Shown: piece by piece, positions 55,051-64,000 of the stretch
Layout of the letters: each line of letters begins with the position of its first letter
Position numbering within the stretch: the stretch's first letter is position 1
Assembly: GCA_903893945.1 (NCBI GenBank)
Contig: CAITOF010000065.1
Location: 1 to 64,000, forward strand
DNA from: an uncultured Oxalobacteraceae bacterium
GTDB taxonomy: Bacteria; Pseudomonadota; Gammaproteobacteria; Burkholderiales; Burkholderiaceae_D
Direction: 5' to 3'
DNA: 64,000 bases
Program-made: the position numbers and the translations under genes
The notes under the pieces: generated by a model
The model's input: only the letters and a program-made list of their open reading frames with translations
The model's database searches: none
What the model was told of the DNA's origin: nothing

Positions 55051-57255
55051 CTATAAGGGGCGCGCGGCCTGACTGGCCCGGGCGGCGTGCAATTTTTGGT
55101 AGCTGTCAATCAGGCGCTGATGCCTGTCCAGCCCCTCCAGCCGGATGCTGGTTGGCGTTAAACCGAAAAAGCGCACGCTCCCCGCCACCGACCCCAGCAC
55201 GGCATCCATGCGCGCGTCGCCAAACATCCGGCGGAAACTGGTTTCGTAGTGTTCCAGTTCCAGATCGTCATCGAGCTGCACTTCCAGCACGGCATTCAGG
55301 GCCTGATAAAACAGGCCACGCTCAACCGTGTTGTCATTGTATTGCAGAAATGCGCCGACCAGATCCAGTGTGGCTTCGAATTGTTGCAGGGCGAGATGAA
55401 TCAGCAGCTTGAGTTCGAGCACGGTCAGCTGGCCCCAGACCGTATTTTCGTCAAACTCAACGCCGATCAGCGTGCCTATGTCCGAGTAGTCGTCCAGTTC
55501 ATTATTCTCAAGGCGCACCAGCAACGCGTCGAGTCGGGTGTCATCCAGACGATGCAGATTCAGAATATCTTCGCGAAACAGCAGCGCCTTGTTGGTGTTG
55601 TCCCAGACCAGATCTTCGACCGGATACACTTCCGAATAACCCGGCACCAGAATACGGCAGGCTGTCGCTCCCAGCTGGTCATACACCGCCATGTACGCTT
55701 CTTTACCCAGTTCCCCGAGAATGCCGAACAAGGTTGCCGCTTCCGTACTGTTGGTGTCATCACCCGCACCGGAAAAATCCCACTCGACAAACTCGACATC
55801 GGCCCTGGCGCTGAAAAAGCGCCACGATACCACGCCACTCGAATCAATAAAATGCTCCACAAAATTATTCGGCTCGGTGACCGCGTTACTTTCAAAGGTC
55901 GGTCGGGGCAAGTCGTTCAGTCCTTCAAAACTGCGCCCCTGCAACAGCTCGGTGAGGCTGCGTTCCAGTGCCACCTCCAGACTTGGATGGGCACCGAACG
56001 AGGCAAAGACACCGCCGGTGCGTGGATTCATTAACGTAACGCACATGACCGGGTACACGCCTCCCAGCGACGCGTCCTTGACCAGCACCGGAAAACCCTG
56101 CTCCTCCAGTCCCCGGATACCGGCCATAATTCCCGGGTATTTTGCCAGCACCGCCTGTGGCACATCCGGCAGGGCGATTTCACCTTCGATAATTTCGCGC
56201 TTTACCGCGCGTTCAAAAATTTCCGACAGACATTGCACCTGCGCTTCGGCCAGTGTATTACCGGCACTCATACCGTTGCTGACGTACAGATTTTCAATCA
56301 GGTTCGACGGAAAATACACCCGTTCCCCGTCCGAATGCCGCACAAACGGCAGCGCACAGATACCGCGCTGCACATTGCCGGAATTCGTGTCGATCAGATG
56401 CGAACCGCGCAATTCGCCATCCGGGTCATAAATGGCCCGACAATACGGATCAAGTATCTCGGCCGGCAACTGGTCGTCCGGGCCGGGCTTGCACCAGCGT
56501 TCATCCGGATAATGCACAAATGACGCATTGGCGATGGCTTCACCCCAGTATGCAGCGCCATAAAAATGATTGCAGTTGAGTCGTTCGATGAATTCACCCA
56601 GTGCCGACGCCAGCGCACTTTCCTTGCTCGCTCCCTTGCCGTTGGTAAAACACATCGGCGAATGCGCGTCGCGGATGTGCAGCGACCACACATTCGGCAC
56701 CAGATTGCGCCATGACGCAATTTCAATCTTCATCCCCAATCCGGCCAATAGCGCCGACATGGTGGCTATGGTCTGCTCGAGCGGCAGATCCTTGCCGGTA
56801 ATATACGTGGCCGCTTCCGGGTCAGGTACCAGTGTCAGCAGCGCCTGCGCATCGGCATCCAGATTGTCAACCACTTCAATCACGAACTCGGGTCCGGCCT
56901 GCACCACTTTCTTTACGGTACAGCGTTCGATGGAGCGCAGAATACCCTGCCGGTCTTTGGCCGGGATATCAGCAGGCAATTCGACCTGAATCCTGAAAAT
57001 CTGCCGATAGCGGTTTTCCGGATCAACGATATTGTTCTGCGACAGTCGGATATGCTCGGTCGATATGTTGCGGGTGGCGCAGTACAGCTTCACAAAGTAC
57101 GCGGCACACAGGGCTGAGGAGGCCAGAAAATAATCAAACGGACCGGGCGCTGAACCATCGCCCTTATAACGGATCGGCTGGTCAGCCACCACCGTGAAAT
57201 CGTCGAACTTCGCCTCAAGTCGAAGTTTATCGAGAAAATTGACCTTAATTTCCAT
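55051..57255 (-). CDS. OsmC-YcaO fusion protein
   Basis: A 734-residue protein joining an OsmC-like domain (about 1-145; GDGSAPGPFDYFLASSALCA with a redox-type Cys, and CTVKKVVQAG later) to a YcaO domain (about 160-734). YcaO features include NGKGASKESALASALGEFIE, which corresponds to the ATP-binding glutamates, plus LIDTNSGNVQRGICALP and LSEIFERAVKREII. YcaO enzymes activate amide backbones with ATP, for example in thiazoline formation or thioamidation; the E. coli member is linked to RimO-dependent S12 modification. No precursor peptide, dehydrogenase or TfuA gene is adjacent. It is the first gene of the operon with lrgAB. Confidence 0.92.
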   Translation of the reverse strand: MEIKVNFLDKLRLEAKFDDFTVVADQPIRYKGDGSAPGPFDYFLASSALCAAYFVKLYCATRNISTEHIRLSQNNIVDPENRYRQIFRIQVELPADIPAKDRQGILRSIERCTVKKVVQAGPEFVIEVVDNLDADAQALLTLVPDPEAATYITGKDLPLEQTIATMSALLAGLGMKIEIASWRNLVPNVWSLHIRDAHSPMCFTNGKGASKESALASALGEFIERLNCNHFYGAAYWGEAIANASFVHYPDERWCKPGPDDQLPAEILDPYCRAIYDPDGELRGSHLIDTNSGNVQRGICALPFVRHSDGERVYFPSNLIENLYVSNGMSAGNTLAEAQVQCLSEIFERAVKREIIEGEIALPDVPQAVLAKYPGIMAGIRGLEEQGFPVLVKDASLGGVYPVMCVTLMNPRTGGVFASFGAHPSLEVALERSLTELLQGRSFEGLNDLPRPTFESNAVTEPNNFVEHFIDSSGVVSWRFFSARADVEFVEWDFSGAGDDTNSTEAATLFGILGELGKEAYMAVYDQLGATACRILVPGYSEVYPVEDLVWDNTNKALLFREDILNLHRLDDTRLDALLVRLENNELDDYSDIGTLIGVEFDENTVWGQLTVLELKLLIHLALQQFEATLDLVGAFLQYNDNTVERGLFYQALNAVLEVQLDDDLELEHYETSFRRMFGDARMDAVLGSVAGSVRFFGLTPTSIRLEGLDRHQRLIDSYQKLHAARASQAARPL

Positions 57256-57413
57256 GGCGGGATTCCAGTTCTGTGTTCAAAATGATTCGCCTTGCGGCCG
57301 GGGGTGCCGGGATGCCGACCCGCGATAACGCAACTGGCCAGAATCGGTGTCAGTCACGGACAGATGCCCGGCCTGACAGCTTGCGACAGACAGTCAACTG
57401 AATCGGCAATTCC

Positions 57414-57902
57414 CTAATTGGGTCTGGATTCACCTGCGCGCCAGTTCTTGAACCAGTCGTCTATCATCTGCTTTTCATAACGCAGATTATCCGAAGACGG
57501 ATATTCGTTCATCCTGTTCAGGTACATCATGTTCTGCAGATCTTCTTCACCGCTGCGCAGTACCTGACCGCCGGATTCCAGTTTGTAACGCAAGTGCATC
57601 GAGGGCCAGTCCGCGCCGCCCCTGAGCACCCGGATTTCCTGACCCGACCTGAATTTGGGCCTGGCAATCCCCGACAGATCGAGCGACGTTATTTCTATCG
57701 TAAGGGTCTGATCCGGCGGCAGGTATTTATCAAGACTCACAAAATGCTGCCTTAATTCATCCAGTATCCGATCCCGTTCCAGCGCGGACATATCAAAAAA
57801 CTGTTCGGGCTTCACATAGGTGATGTGAATTGCCGACCAGCAGGCATCCATGCAAATCAGCACCAGTAATGCGGCGCCTATAAACCTGTGAATGACAGCC
57901 AT
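57414..57902 (-). CDS. DUF3016-type secreted protein
   Basis: A 162-residue secreted protein with a Sec signal (FIGAALLVLICMDACWSA). The mature part begins IHITYVKPEQFFDMS and carries ITSLDLSGIARPKF and YPSSDNLRYEKQMIDDWFK, matching the DUF3016 pattern. These proteins are periplasmic and of unknown function. It is separated from the YcaO operon by 158 bases and likely independent. The 5' side holds no obvious promoter. Confidence 0.8.
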   Translation of the reverse strand: MAVIHRFIGAALLVLICMDACWSAIHITYVKPEQFFDMSALERDRILDELRQHFVSLDKYLPPDQTLTIEITSLDLSGIARPKFRSGQEIRVLRGGADWPSMHLRYKLESGGQVLRSGEEDLQNMMYLNRMNEYPSSDNLRYEKQMIDDWFKNWRAGESRPN

Positions 57903-58018
57903 GATTGCTCCCTCCTGAAATGACGCGATGACGGCGCGCGATCATCATATCACGCAGCATGGCTGCCGTGGAAATTGCCCGGCCACCCGGAGGCGGCCGA
58001 TCGCACGGCCCAGGTGGC

Positions 58019-58951
58019 TTATTGAATAAAAATCTGCACCCATTTCATGTAAATCGGCAGGCCAATCAGGACATTGACCGGGAACGTGATGCCGAGCGAG
58101 GCCAGCATCGCCAGCCCGATTTGGGCGCTCGGGATCGATGTCTGAATGGCGGCAGGAGCGGCAATATACGAGGCACTGGCAACCAGGCAGGTCAGGATGA
58201 ATGCGCTTCCGGCAGGCAGGCCGAGTGCCACTGACACGCCCAGTCCCAACGTGGCAAGCGCAAACGGCGCCAACGCGGCAAATGCGATCAGTCTGGCATG
58301 CTGCCAGGGCAAGGGTGAACACACGTTGGCAGTGCATAGTCCCATTTCCAGCAGAAACACCGCCAGCATGGTCTTGTAACCATTCAGCAGAACCGGTTCC
58401 AGCGGACCGAGACCGACCGGTCCATACAAATAACCGATCAGCACCCCGCCCCCAAGCAGTAACACACCGCGGCTGGTCAACGCCTCGCGCAATACCGTTC
58501 CATTCTGTGTTTGTCCGCTGATTTTATTGTAGAGCCAGATCGCGCTGATGATGGCGGGCAGTTCAAGCATCACCAGATACAGCGTGGTTTCCGGATTCAG
58601 CGCCAGATTGGCCTTCTTAACCAGCGCCAGCGCCACCGCAAAAGTACCCGCACTGACCGAGCCATAATGTGCCGCAATGCTTGCCGCATTGCCCGTATCA
58701 AGCCTGACCAGGCGCCGCAGTACCGGATAGCAGAGCATCGGAATCAGAAAACCCAGTGCCGCGATGCTGGCGAGGGTGCGCAGCATGGAAATCTCGAATT
58801 TTCCATGCAATGCCAACCCGCCCTCAAGTCCCAGCACCAGCATCAGCAGAATGGTCAAGGCCTGGTAAAAAGACGGCGGGACCTTTAAATCCGATTTCAA
58901 CAAACCGGCAACCAGTCCCAAGATAAAAAAAGCGATGACAATATCGGGCAT
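58019..58951 (-). CDS. sbtA: SbtA-like Na+/bicarbonate symporter
   Basis: A 310-residue membrane protein with about ten helices, resembling SbtA of cyanobacteria. It begins MPDIVIAFFILGLVAGLLKS and contains LMLVLGLEGGLALHGKFE, which is typical of this family, and PGSAFILTCLVASASYIAAP-like GSAFILTCLVASASYIAAPA. SbtA imports HCO3- with Na+. No adjacent sbtB-like PII regulator is seen and no carboxysome or RuBisCO gene is in the window. A role in bicarbonate supply for anaplerosis or pH is possible. Confidence 0.87.
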   Translation of the reverse strand: MPDIVIAFFILGLVAGLLKSDLKVPPSFYQALTILLMLVLGLEGGLALHGKFEISMLRTLASIAALGFLIPMLCYPVLRRLVRLDTGNAASIAAHYGSVSAGTFAVALALVKKANLALNPETTLYLVMLELPAIISAIWLYNKISGQTQNGTVLREALTSRGVLLLGGGVLIGYLYGPVGLGPLEPVLLNGYKTMLAVFLLEMGLCTANVCSPLPWQHARLIAFAALAPFALATLGLGVSVALGLPAGSAFILTCLVASASYIAAPAAIQTSIPSAQIGLAMLASLGITFPVNVLIGLPIYMKWVQIFIQ

Positions 58952-59174
58952 TATTTTTCCTTCCAGTGGATAAAGCCGCCATTGTGCTGTTTTTTATCTA
59001 TATTGAATAATAAATTGTTTAATCGAAATTCATAGATGATTATCTATATCATGGCAAAAAAGTGCAAAAATAACAAGCTGTTAACCGGGTGTGGCACAGT
59101 GCTGAGGAAACCCAATCCGGTTCACGCACCGGCCGGTTCGGCAACCGGTCCTTGGCCTGACCCGGCCTGCACAT

Positions 59175-60914
59175 TCATGCCGGCGCTATCAGTGGGAAGG
59201 TGCAGCTGAAAATGCAGTACTCGCCCTCTGCACTGTCTACCAGTATGGTCCCGCCGAGGGTCGATTTGACGATGTTAAAAACAATGTTCAGTCCCAACCC
59301 GCTGCCGCCCTGGCCCATACGTGTGGTAAAGAATGGATCAAAAACCCGATCAATATTTTTGGGGGGAATACCCTTGCCATTATCGGTAATCATCAGTTTC
59401 AGGTGGTTGTCTTCGACCACCTGGGCCGAGATGGTCACGACGCCATCCTTGTCGTCAGAAAAGCCATGGATCAATGAATTAAGAACCAGATTGGTCAGCA
59501 CCTGACTGATGGCACCGGGGTAGCTGTCCAGCCTGATGCCAGCGGGGATATCCGCCACAATCTGATGGCGCGTATGTTTGAATTGCGGTTTAAGAATCGA
59601 CACATTGTCATCAATAACCGATTTCAGTTCAAACGAGCGGCGCTGTTCACTGGCCTGGTCCACGGACACCTGCTTGAAATGCCTGACCTGTTCAATCGCC
59701 CTGTTCAGATTTCGTGTCACCAGATCCAGACCATTGTGCATAAACTGGTTGAATTCCTTGAGACGCGTTTTGGTAATCTTGCCATGCTCAACATCAACCC
59801 CAAATCGCAGGATTTCCTCCTGCATGCTTGAACTGGCCGTCAAGCCGTTACCGAGTGGTGTATTCATTTCATGCGACACGCCCGCCACCAGCACACCCAG
59901 CGCCGTCATTTTCTCGTGCTGAATCAACTCATTCTGGGTCCGCTGCAAATCGTCATTGGCTTTTTTGAGACTCAGGTTAATCTCAGCCAGCTCCCGGGTA
60001 CGGTTTAAAACACGTTCTTCGAGCTCGGCATTCATTCTGGTCAGCTTTTCTTCTATCATTTTTATTTCGGTAATGTCACTGATCATGACGGCAAACTGCC
60101 CGAGTTTCGGACTGTATATTTTTACCTGATACCATTTACCCAACTCTTTTGAAAAGTTTTCATAGGAGGTCGGCGTGCCGGTCAGCGCCACCTTGCCAAA
60201 AATGTCTATCCAGTATTTTTCAGTGCCCGGCAATACATCCAGTACGGTCTTGCCAATGATGTTGCGTGCCACAAGCCCGGTCAGATTTTCATACGCCGCA
60301 TTCGTTTCCAGAAAACGGTAATCCACCACGTGACCGTTGTCATCACAAAGCACTTCATGCAGGGCAAAACCGGTCGGCATATTTTCAAACAACAACTTCC
60401 ATTTCTGCTCACTGACCAGCAACTGCTGCTCAACCTGCCTGTGATCCGTGATATCGCTGACAACGCCATGCCACACGCCCCCTTCAACCGGCAGAAATTT
60501 GGGCGACGAGGTAATCCGCAGCCACCGGATTTCACCGCGGAGCAGAAACCGCCCTTCCCAGCGGAATTGATGTTGGGAGGTGCGCGCAGCAAGGTTGGCC
60601 TGATTCAGGCTGGCAGCGTCATCCGGATGGACAGAATTGAACGCGACCCGGTAATCGTTCAGAACCGCATCGGCGTCCAGACCCAGAATTTCGCACAATC
60701 GCGGGCTGACATAAGTGAACCCCATGCTGCGTTCAGAAATGAATTTGAATATGTAAATACCGTCCGGAATGTTACGCAACAACTCGTCGTATTGCGCCGC
60801 AAGTCCGATCGGATCGCGGGCCAGGGGAATGAAGGTTCGCCCGGATTCCACCGACCGGGACGTTGCCGGTGGCTGAACTGCGGGATTTTTGTTGTTCTTG
60901 TCGTCAAACATCAT
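59175..60914 (-). CDS. PAS-domain sensor histidine kinase
   Basis: A 579-residue cytoplasmic hybrid-free kinase. At least two PAS domains occupy about 35-290 (FVSERSMGFTYVSPRLCEIL-like pattern, then FENMPTGFALHEV). A coiled coil (about 290-325) precedes the HisKA-like domain with phosphorylated His in GVSHEMNTPLGNGL near residue 349. The ATPase has N box VLTNLVLNSLIHGF, G1 DNGKGIPP and G2 GQGGSGLGLNIV. There is no membrane segment, so it senses internal signals. No response regulator is adjacent. It is divergent from the chemotaxis receptor. Confidence 0.92.
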   Translation of the reverse strand: MMFDDKNNKNPAVQPPATSRSVESGRTFIPLARDPIGLAAQYDELLRNIPDGIYIFKFISERSMGFTYVSPRLCEILGLDADAVLNDYRVAFNSVHPDDAASLNQANLAARTSQHQFRWEGRFLLRGEIRWLRITSSPKFLPVEGGVWHGVVSDITDHRQVEQQLLVSEQKWKLLFENMPTGFALHEVLCDDNGHVVDYRFLETNAAYENLTGLVARNIIGKTVLDVLPGTEKYWIDIFGKVALTGTPTSYENFSKELGKWYQVKIYSPKLGQFAVMISDITEIKMIEEKLTRMNAELEERVLNRTRELAEINLSLKKANDDLQRTQNELIQHEKMTALGVLVAGVSHEMNTPLGNGLTASSSMQEEILRFGVDVEHGKITKTRLKEFNQFMHNGLDLVTRNLNRAIEQVRHFKQVSVDQASEQRRSFELKSVIDDNVSILKPQFKHTRHQIVADIPAGIRLDSYPGAISQVLTNLVLNSLIHGFSDDKDGVVTISAQVVEDNHLKLMITDNGKGIPPKNIDRVFDPFFTTRMGQGGSGLGLNIVFNIVKSTLGGTILVDSAEGEYCIFSCTFPLIAPA

Positions 60915-61212
60915 CAGGTTCCGTTGCAGTCAAATTCACAAGTTGTCTATCGATGGCACCTCCGCAATCTACCGTCTTGATTTATTTACATCGACAAAAA
61001 ATCATGCCGTTTGAAAATCGGATCCTGAACAACACAGCGCATCACGGGGCCACGAATGAAGCACACCAGAATGCAGCATACTATAAAGGATCGCGCATGC
61101 AACCAGATTCAGTTCATGGTGTGTTCACCGACCTGCACAAACCCGGTGCACCATAAAATCACTCAGCAGCGCCAGCGGCGGCAGTTCAAATTGAACAGAC
61201 CCCATAAATCTC

Positions 61213-61241
61213 TTGTGATGGCCTGATCGTTATCCTATAAC
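61213..61241 (+). promoter_or_regulatory. candidate sigma-70 promoter for the chemoreceptor
   Basis: TTGTGA (61213-61218), a 17-base spacer, then TATAAC (61236-61241). The -10 matches five of six and the -35 four of six consensus positions, at ideal spacing. Transcription would start near 61248, leaving a leader of about 58 bases. Confidence 0.55.
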
Positions 61242-61253
61242 TAGATGTTCTAG
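61241..61253. promoter_or_regulatory. palindrome over the predicted start site
   Basis: CTAGA-TGT-TCTAG lies exactly over the predicted transcription start of the chemoreceptor gene. A regulator bound here would block transcription. The regulator is unknown. Confidence 0.4.
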
Positions 61254-61305
61254 CATGCAAACGCAAAAATTTCCCTGAATATTGCCCTTCAAACAAGTAA
61301 TCGCC

Positions 61306-62985
61306 ATGAATAATGAAAAAATCAAATTGAAACCACTCCTGATCGGTGGCTTTGGAATCGTGCTGTTCATCTTTTTAATCCTCACCAGCATAATTTTTTA
61401 CCAAGTAAGCAACATCAAGGAAATCAATACCCAGGTCATAGAAAAAGACTGGGTAAAAGCCAACTCGGTGGCCACAATCAAGGCGGCCACAAAAAGCAAT
61501 GCAATTAATACACTATTGCTGTTGATGGTGACCGACAAGGCGCAGGTCGAAAAAATCAACGAGGACATCGGAATCAACAAGAACCTGATTACCAAAGAAC
61601 TCGAAACCCTGAAAAAGCTGATTTATCTCACTGAAGGCAAGGAGCTGCTGGCAGACATCGTCCAGGCCAGGGAGACCTATGTCGCTTCATTTTCCAAAGT
61701 GAACAGTTTGCTGCTCGAAAACAAGCATGATGAAGCGAGCTCAGCCATGCTCAACGATACGTTACCCAAACTGAATCAATTGCAGACCAAAATCGAAGCA
61801 CTGAATGTTTTACAGAAAAAACTCGTTGAAGCATCGAATGCCCAGGAAAACCAGGCGATGCAGACCATTTTTACATCGCTGCTGATCGGCGGCATTGTGT
61901 CGATTATCGCCGGAATTCTCATTGCAAACTACATAGTTCACCGCGTCATGAACAAAATCGGTGGCGAACCCGACTACGTGAATGAGGTGACAAGCCAGAT
62001 TGCGCAGGGTGATTTGAATACCCGGATTAACATCGATCCCAAAGATAACATCAGCATCCTCTATGCGGTACGCCAGATGAGAAATAACCTGCGCGAGATC
62101 ATCGGCACGATACGGTCAGGCAGTGACGCCATTGCCACGGGCTCGAACCAGATAGCCACCGGCAATATGGATCTGTCGTCACGCACCGAAAATCAGGCCA
62201 GCTCACTTGAAGAAACTGCCGCAGCAATGGAACAGCTCAACAGTACCGTGCGGCAGAACTCGGACAATGCCGAGATAGCCAAAGGTCTGGTGATCGCTGC
62301 GACCGACGTCGCGGTCAAGGGAGGGGTCGTGGTCTCACAAGTGGTCAACACCATGTCGTCAATCAATAATTCCTCCAAAAAAATTGTCGACATCATTGCA
62401 GTTATTGATGGTATCGCGTTTCAAACCAACATCCTGGCATTGAACGCCGCCGTGGAGGCAGCCCGGGCTGGCGAACAGGGTCGCGGATTTGCGGTGGTGG
62501 CATCGGAAGTTCGGAATCTTGCACAGCGTTCTGCGGCGGCGGCCAAAGAAATCAAACAGCTGATTGACTCCTCGGTACATGAAGTCGACGAAGGTTCCAA
62601 ACTGGTCAGTTCTGCCGGCGAAACGATGGAAAACATCGTGTCAAGCATCCGCAAAGTGTCGGAAATAATGATAGATATTTCCACCTCCAGCAAAGAACAG
62701 AGCCAGGGGATCGGTCAGGCCAATGAAGCTATTACCCACATGGATGGCGTGACCCAGCAAAATGCCGCTCTGGTCGAACAGGCCGCCGCCGCGGCAGGCT
62801 CCCTGCTGGACGAAGCGAACAGACTGGTCGATGCCGTGGCGGTCTTCAAACTGGATGAGGGCGTGGCCAGCACAGTACGGACAGCAAGAAAGCCGCCGAA
62901 CCACAGCAAAACATCACCCCAGATTGGATCGAACAAAGCACCTGCCAGGACAAAACTGATCAGTGGCCGCTCGCGCGCGGCGTAA
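61306..62985 (+). CDS. methyl-accepting chemotaxis protein
   Basis: A 559-residue transmembrane chemoreceptor. The first helix ([19 protein letters not shown], about 6-28) and the second ([20 protein letters not shown], about 190-212) flank a periplasmic four-helix-type sensor domain. HAMP follows ([14 protein letters not shown]-like, to 265), then the signalling domain with tip [20 protein letters not shown] and [20 protein letters not shown]. It lacks the C-terminal NWETF-type CheR pentapeptide, ending RSRAA. Ligand unknown. ATG 61306 is preferred over the TTG at 61282. Confidence 0.94.
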   Translation: MNNEKIKLKPLLIGGFGIVLFIFLILTSIIFYQVSNIKEINTQVIEKDWVKANSVATIKAATKSNAINTLLLLMVTDKAQVEKINEDIGINKNLITKELETLKKLIYLTEGKELLADIVQARETYVASFSKVNSLLLENKHDEASSAMLNDTLPKLNQLQTKIEALNVLQKKLVEASNAQENQAMQTIFTSLLIGGIVSIIAGILIANYIVHRVMNKIGGEPDYVNEVTSQIAQGDLNTRINIDPKDNISILYAVRQMRNNLREIIGTIRSGSDAIATGSNQIATGNMDLSSRTENQASSLEETAAAMEQLNSTVRQNSDNAEIAKGLVIAATDVAVKGGVVVSQVVNTMSSINNSSKKIVDIIAVIDGIAFQTNILALNAAVEAARAGEQGRGFAVVASEVRNLAQRSAAAAKEIKQLIDSSVHEVDEGSKLVSSAGETMENIVSSIRKVSEIMIDISTSSKEQSQGIGQANEAITHMDGVTQQNAALVEQAAAAAGSLLDEANRLVDAVAVFKLDEGVASTVRTARKPPNHSKTSPQIGSNKAPARTKLISGRSRAA

Positions 62986-63011
62986 CCCTGATCGGGCGTC
63001 AGGTCTGCTTG

Positions 63012-63938
63012 TCAGGTATTGGGCCAAATGTCTTCCAGCAGGGCGGCTAACCGGTAACCCGCGGTTAAGACCCGGTATTCTGCGGTCCTCACTCCCTCGG
63101 CAATATAGTCATCGCCCGGCACCTGCAATGCGACGATGCCGTGGTAAACAAACGCCGTCGCAATCTGTTCACTTTCCTTGGCCCAGCCCGCAAAATTGGT
63201 CGGCCCGCCCTGTTTCCAGGCCAGATCTAGCGTATAGGCTGACCTGATCGCTGCCGCCGCCGGCGCAATCAGTTCCAGCGGCGGCGGCGCAAAATGCCCG
63301 CCTTCTTTCGGAAAGGAATCGAGACCGCTGTCCCAATAGCCATGCAACTTTATCTGCGGATGAGCGTTGCCTACCGTGTGACGTATCATCAGGTCATTGC
63401 CACCCCGGTCTCCCTCGGGCAGTGCGGCCGACACGCGTGAAGCGCAATGCAAGGGCTGGTGAATGTCGCCTACAAAATGGATCACAAACCGCAATGCCTG
63501 CGCCCTGTCCTGATCGCTGCTGCGCGCCTCTTTCAGGATGCTGACGTACTTTTCCAGTGCAACCACGATGTTATCCGGTTGGGGAAGATCGGCCGGCAAA
63601 ACGGTTCCATCGTCAGAAAACGGGTAATCGATGAAATGTTCATTGGCGGTCTGCGTGAATCCCTCAAGTCTTTTCACATCGTCAGCCCAGTGCGAGGCGC
63701 TGACAAAATCAACACTCCTTGCCGTGACTGACAGAGGTTCCACCGGTATCGCCAGCAGTCGGTCTATTTCTTTTCTGGCTCTGGGATCTTCAGCGGCGAT
63801 CAGGTCGTAAGCAATCTGTGCAACGATCATGTGTCCGCCCGAACTCCATGAGTACGCCGGTCCCGACAACAGGGCGCAAACCGGCGCCAGAATAAGTGAA
63901 CCACGCACCAAGAGACGTTTCATCACCGTTGTTTGCAT
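63012..63938 (-). CDS. S1/P1-family nuclease, secreted
   Basis: A 308-residue secreted, zinc-dependent nuclease that cleaves single-stranded nucleic acids. The signal ends ...SGPAYS, exposing the N-terminal Trp that serves as the first zinc ligand in this family (WSSGGHMIVAQIAY). Other ligands are in VDFVSASHWADDVKR, HFIDYPF, and FVIHFVGDIHQPLHCASR. Length is normal. ATG 63938 is chosen over 63992 because GAGG is at the right distance. It would supply nucleotides from extracellular DNA or RNA and fits the nucleoside salvage genes elsewhere in the window. Confidence 0.93.
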   Translation of the reverse strand: MQTTVMKRLLVRGSLILAPVCALLSGPAYSWSSGGHMIVAQIAYDLIAAEDPRARKEIDRLLAIPVEPLSVTARSVDFVSASHWADDVKRLEGFTQTANEHFIDYPFSDDGTVLPADLPQPDNIVVALEKYVSILKEARSSDQDRAQALRFVIHFVGDIHQPLHCASRVSAALPEGDRGGNDLMIRHTVGNAHPQIKLHGYWDSGLDSFPKEGGHFAPPPLELIAPAAAAIRSAYTLDLAWKQGGPTNFAGWAKESEQIATAFVYHGIVALQVPGDDYIAEGVRTAEYRVLTAGYRLAALLEDIWPNT

Positions 63939-64000
63939 AGCAGGCCTCGCTGGGTTGAACTGGGTTGCGCATCTGATGTCTGATAGTAGCATGACCGGTC

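Larger units (their letters stand above)
60915..61305. other. divergent intergenic region kinase / chemoreceptor
   Basis: 391 bases without a convincing gene. The left side should carry the kinase promoter. The right side holds a good sigma-70-like promoter and a palindrome before the chemoreceptor, both listed separately. Confidence 0.6.

Noticed and set aside
55249-56034. Open frames antisense to the OsmC-YcaO gene, including 55691-56431
   Set aside because: They run inside a complete YcaO gene and have shadow-like composition.
61205-61228. Sigma-28-like motorgene promoter before the chemoreceptor (TAAATC ... GCCTGATC)
   Set aside because: The spacing between the two halves is 12 rather than about 15 bases and GCCGATAA is not matched; the sigma-70-like pair fits better.

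Overview
The window looks like a chromosomal segment of a Gram-negative betaproteobacterium, probably of the order Burkholderiales. The main evidence is the block of TPR lipoprotein, lolB, ispE, tRNA-Gln(UUG), prs and rplY/ctc (27975-33443), a gene order typical of Betaproteobacteria. Outer-membrane genes (lolB, a TonB-dependent receptor, many lipoproteins), a split PntA transhydrogenase and moderate GC agree with this. I see no phage, transposase, integrase or CRISPR array, so it reads as core chromosome with accessory inserts.

Layout. 1-924: an unknown small gene, then a single-frame fusion of a YefM-like antitoxin part and a degenerate YoeB-like toxin part. 1146-10081: plsY, tsaD, a di-heme peroxidase with a neighbouring lipoprotein, alanine dehydrogenase and the three-gene proton-translocating transhydrogenase (pntAa-pntAb-pntB). 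10453-15705 (+): nudJ-mnmA, a ribose salvage pair (ribokinase, nucleoside hydrolase), a BLUF photosensor and a Tat-exported FAH-family enzyme. Two short tandem repeats lie in the promoters of this stretch. 15815-21322 (-): a small secreted protein, fadD, and a molybdopterin oxidoreductase overlapping a beta-hydroxyacid dehydrogenase. 21556-27894: a WG-repeat protein, an HDOD protein, mutY coupled to a dynamin-like GTPase, and mutM. 27975-38902 (+): the betaproteobacterial core block, then sulP, uvrD and a Na+/H+ antiporter-like gene.

38937-50879: an accessory nutrient and sensing region. It has a PaiB-like protein, four orphan periplasmic solute-binding proteins, a FrnE-like thiol oxidoreductase, and a module of TonB receptor, amidohydrolase and lipase next to a LuxR regulator that is paired with one of the binding proteins. 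51333-53912: the most unusual gene, a membrane-anchored TIR protein fused to PEGA-like, formylglycine-enzyme-like and alpha/beta-hydrolase domains. 53944-63938: an OsmC-YcaO / lrgA / lrgB operon, a DUF3016 protein, an SbtA-like bicarbonate transporter, a PAS histidine kinase divergent from a chemotaxis receptor, and an S1/P1 nuclease.

The two strongest candidates for new biology are the TIR/FGE-like/hydrolase fusion and the self-fused, catalytically stripped YefM-YoeB protein. All family assignments are by reading motifs; no database search was run.
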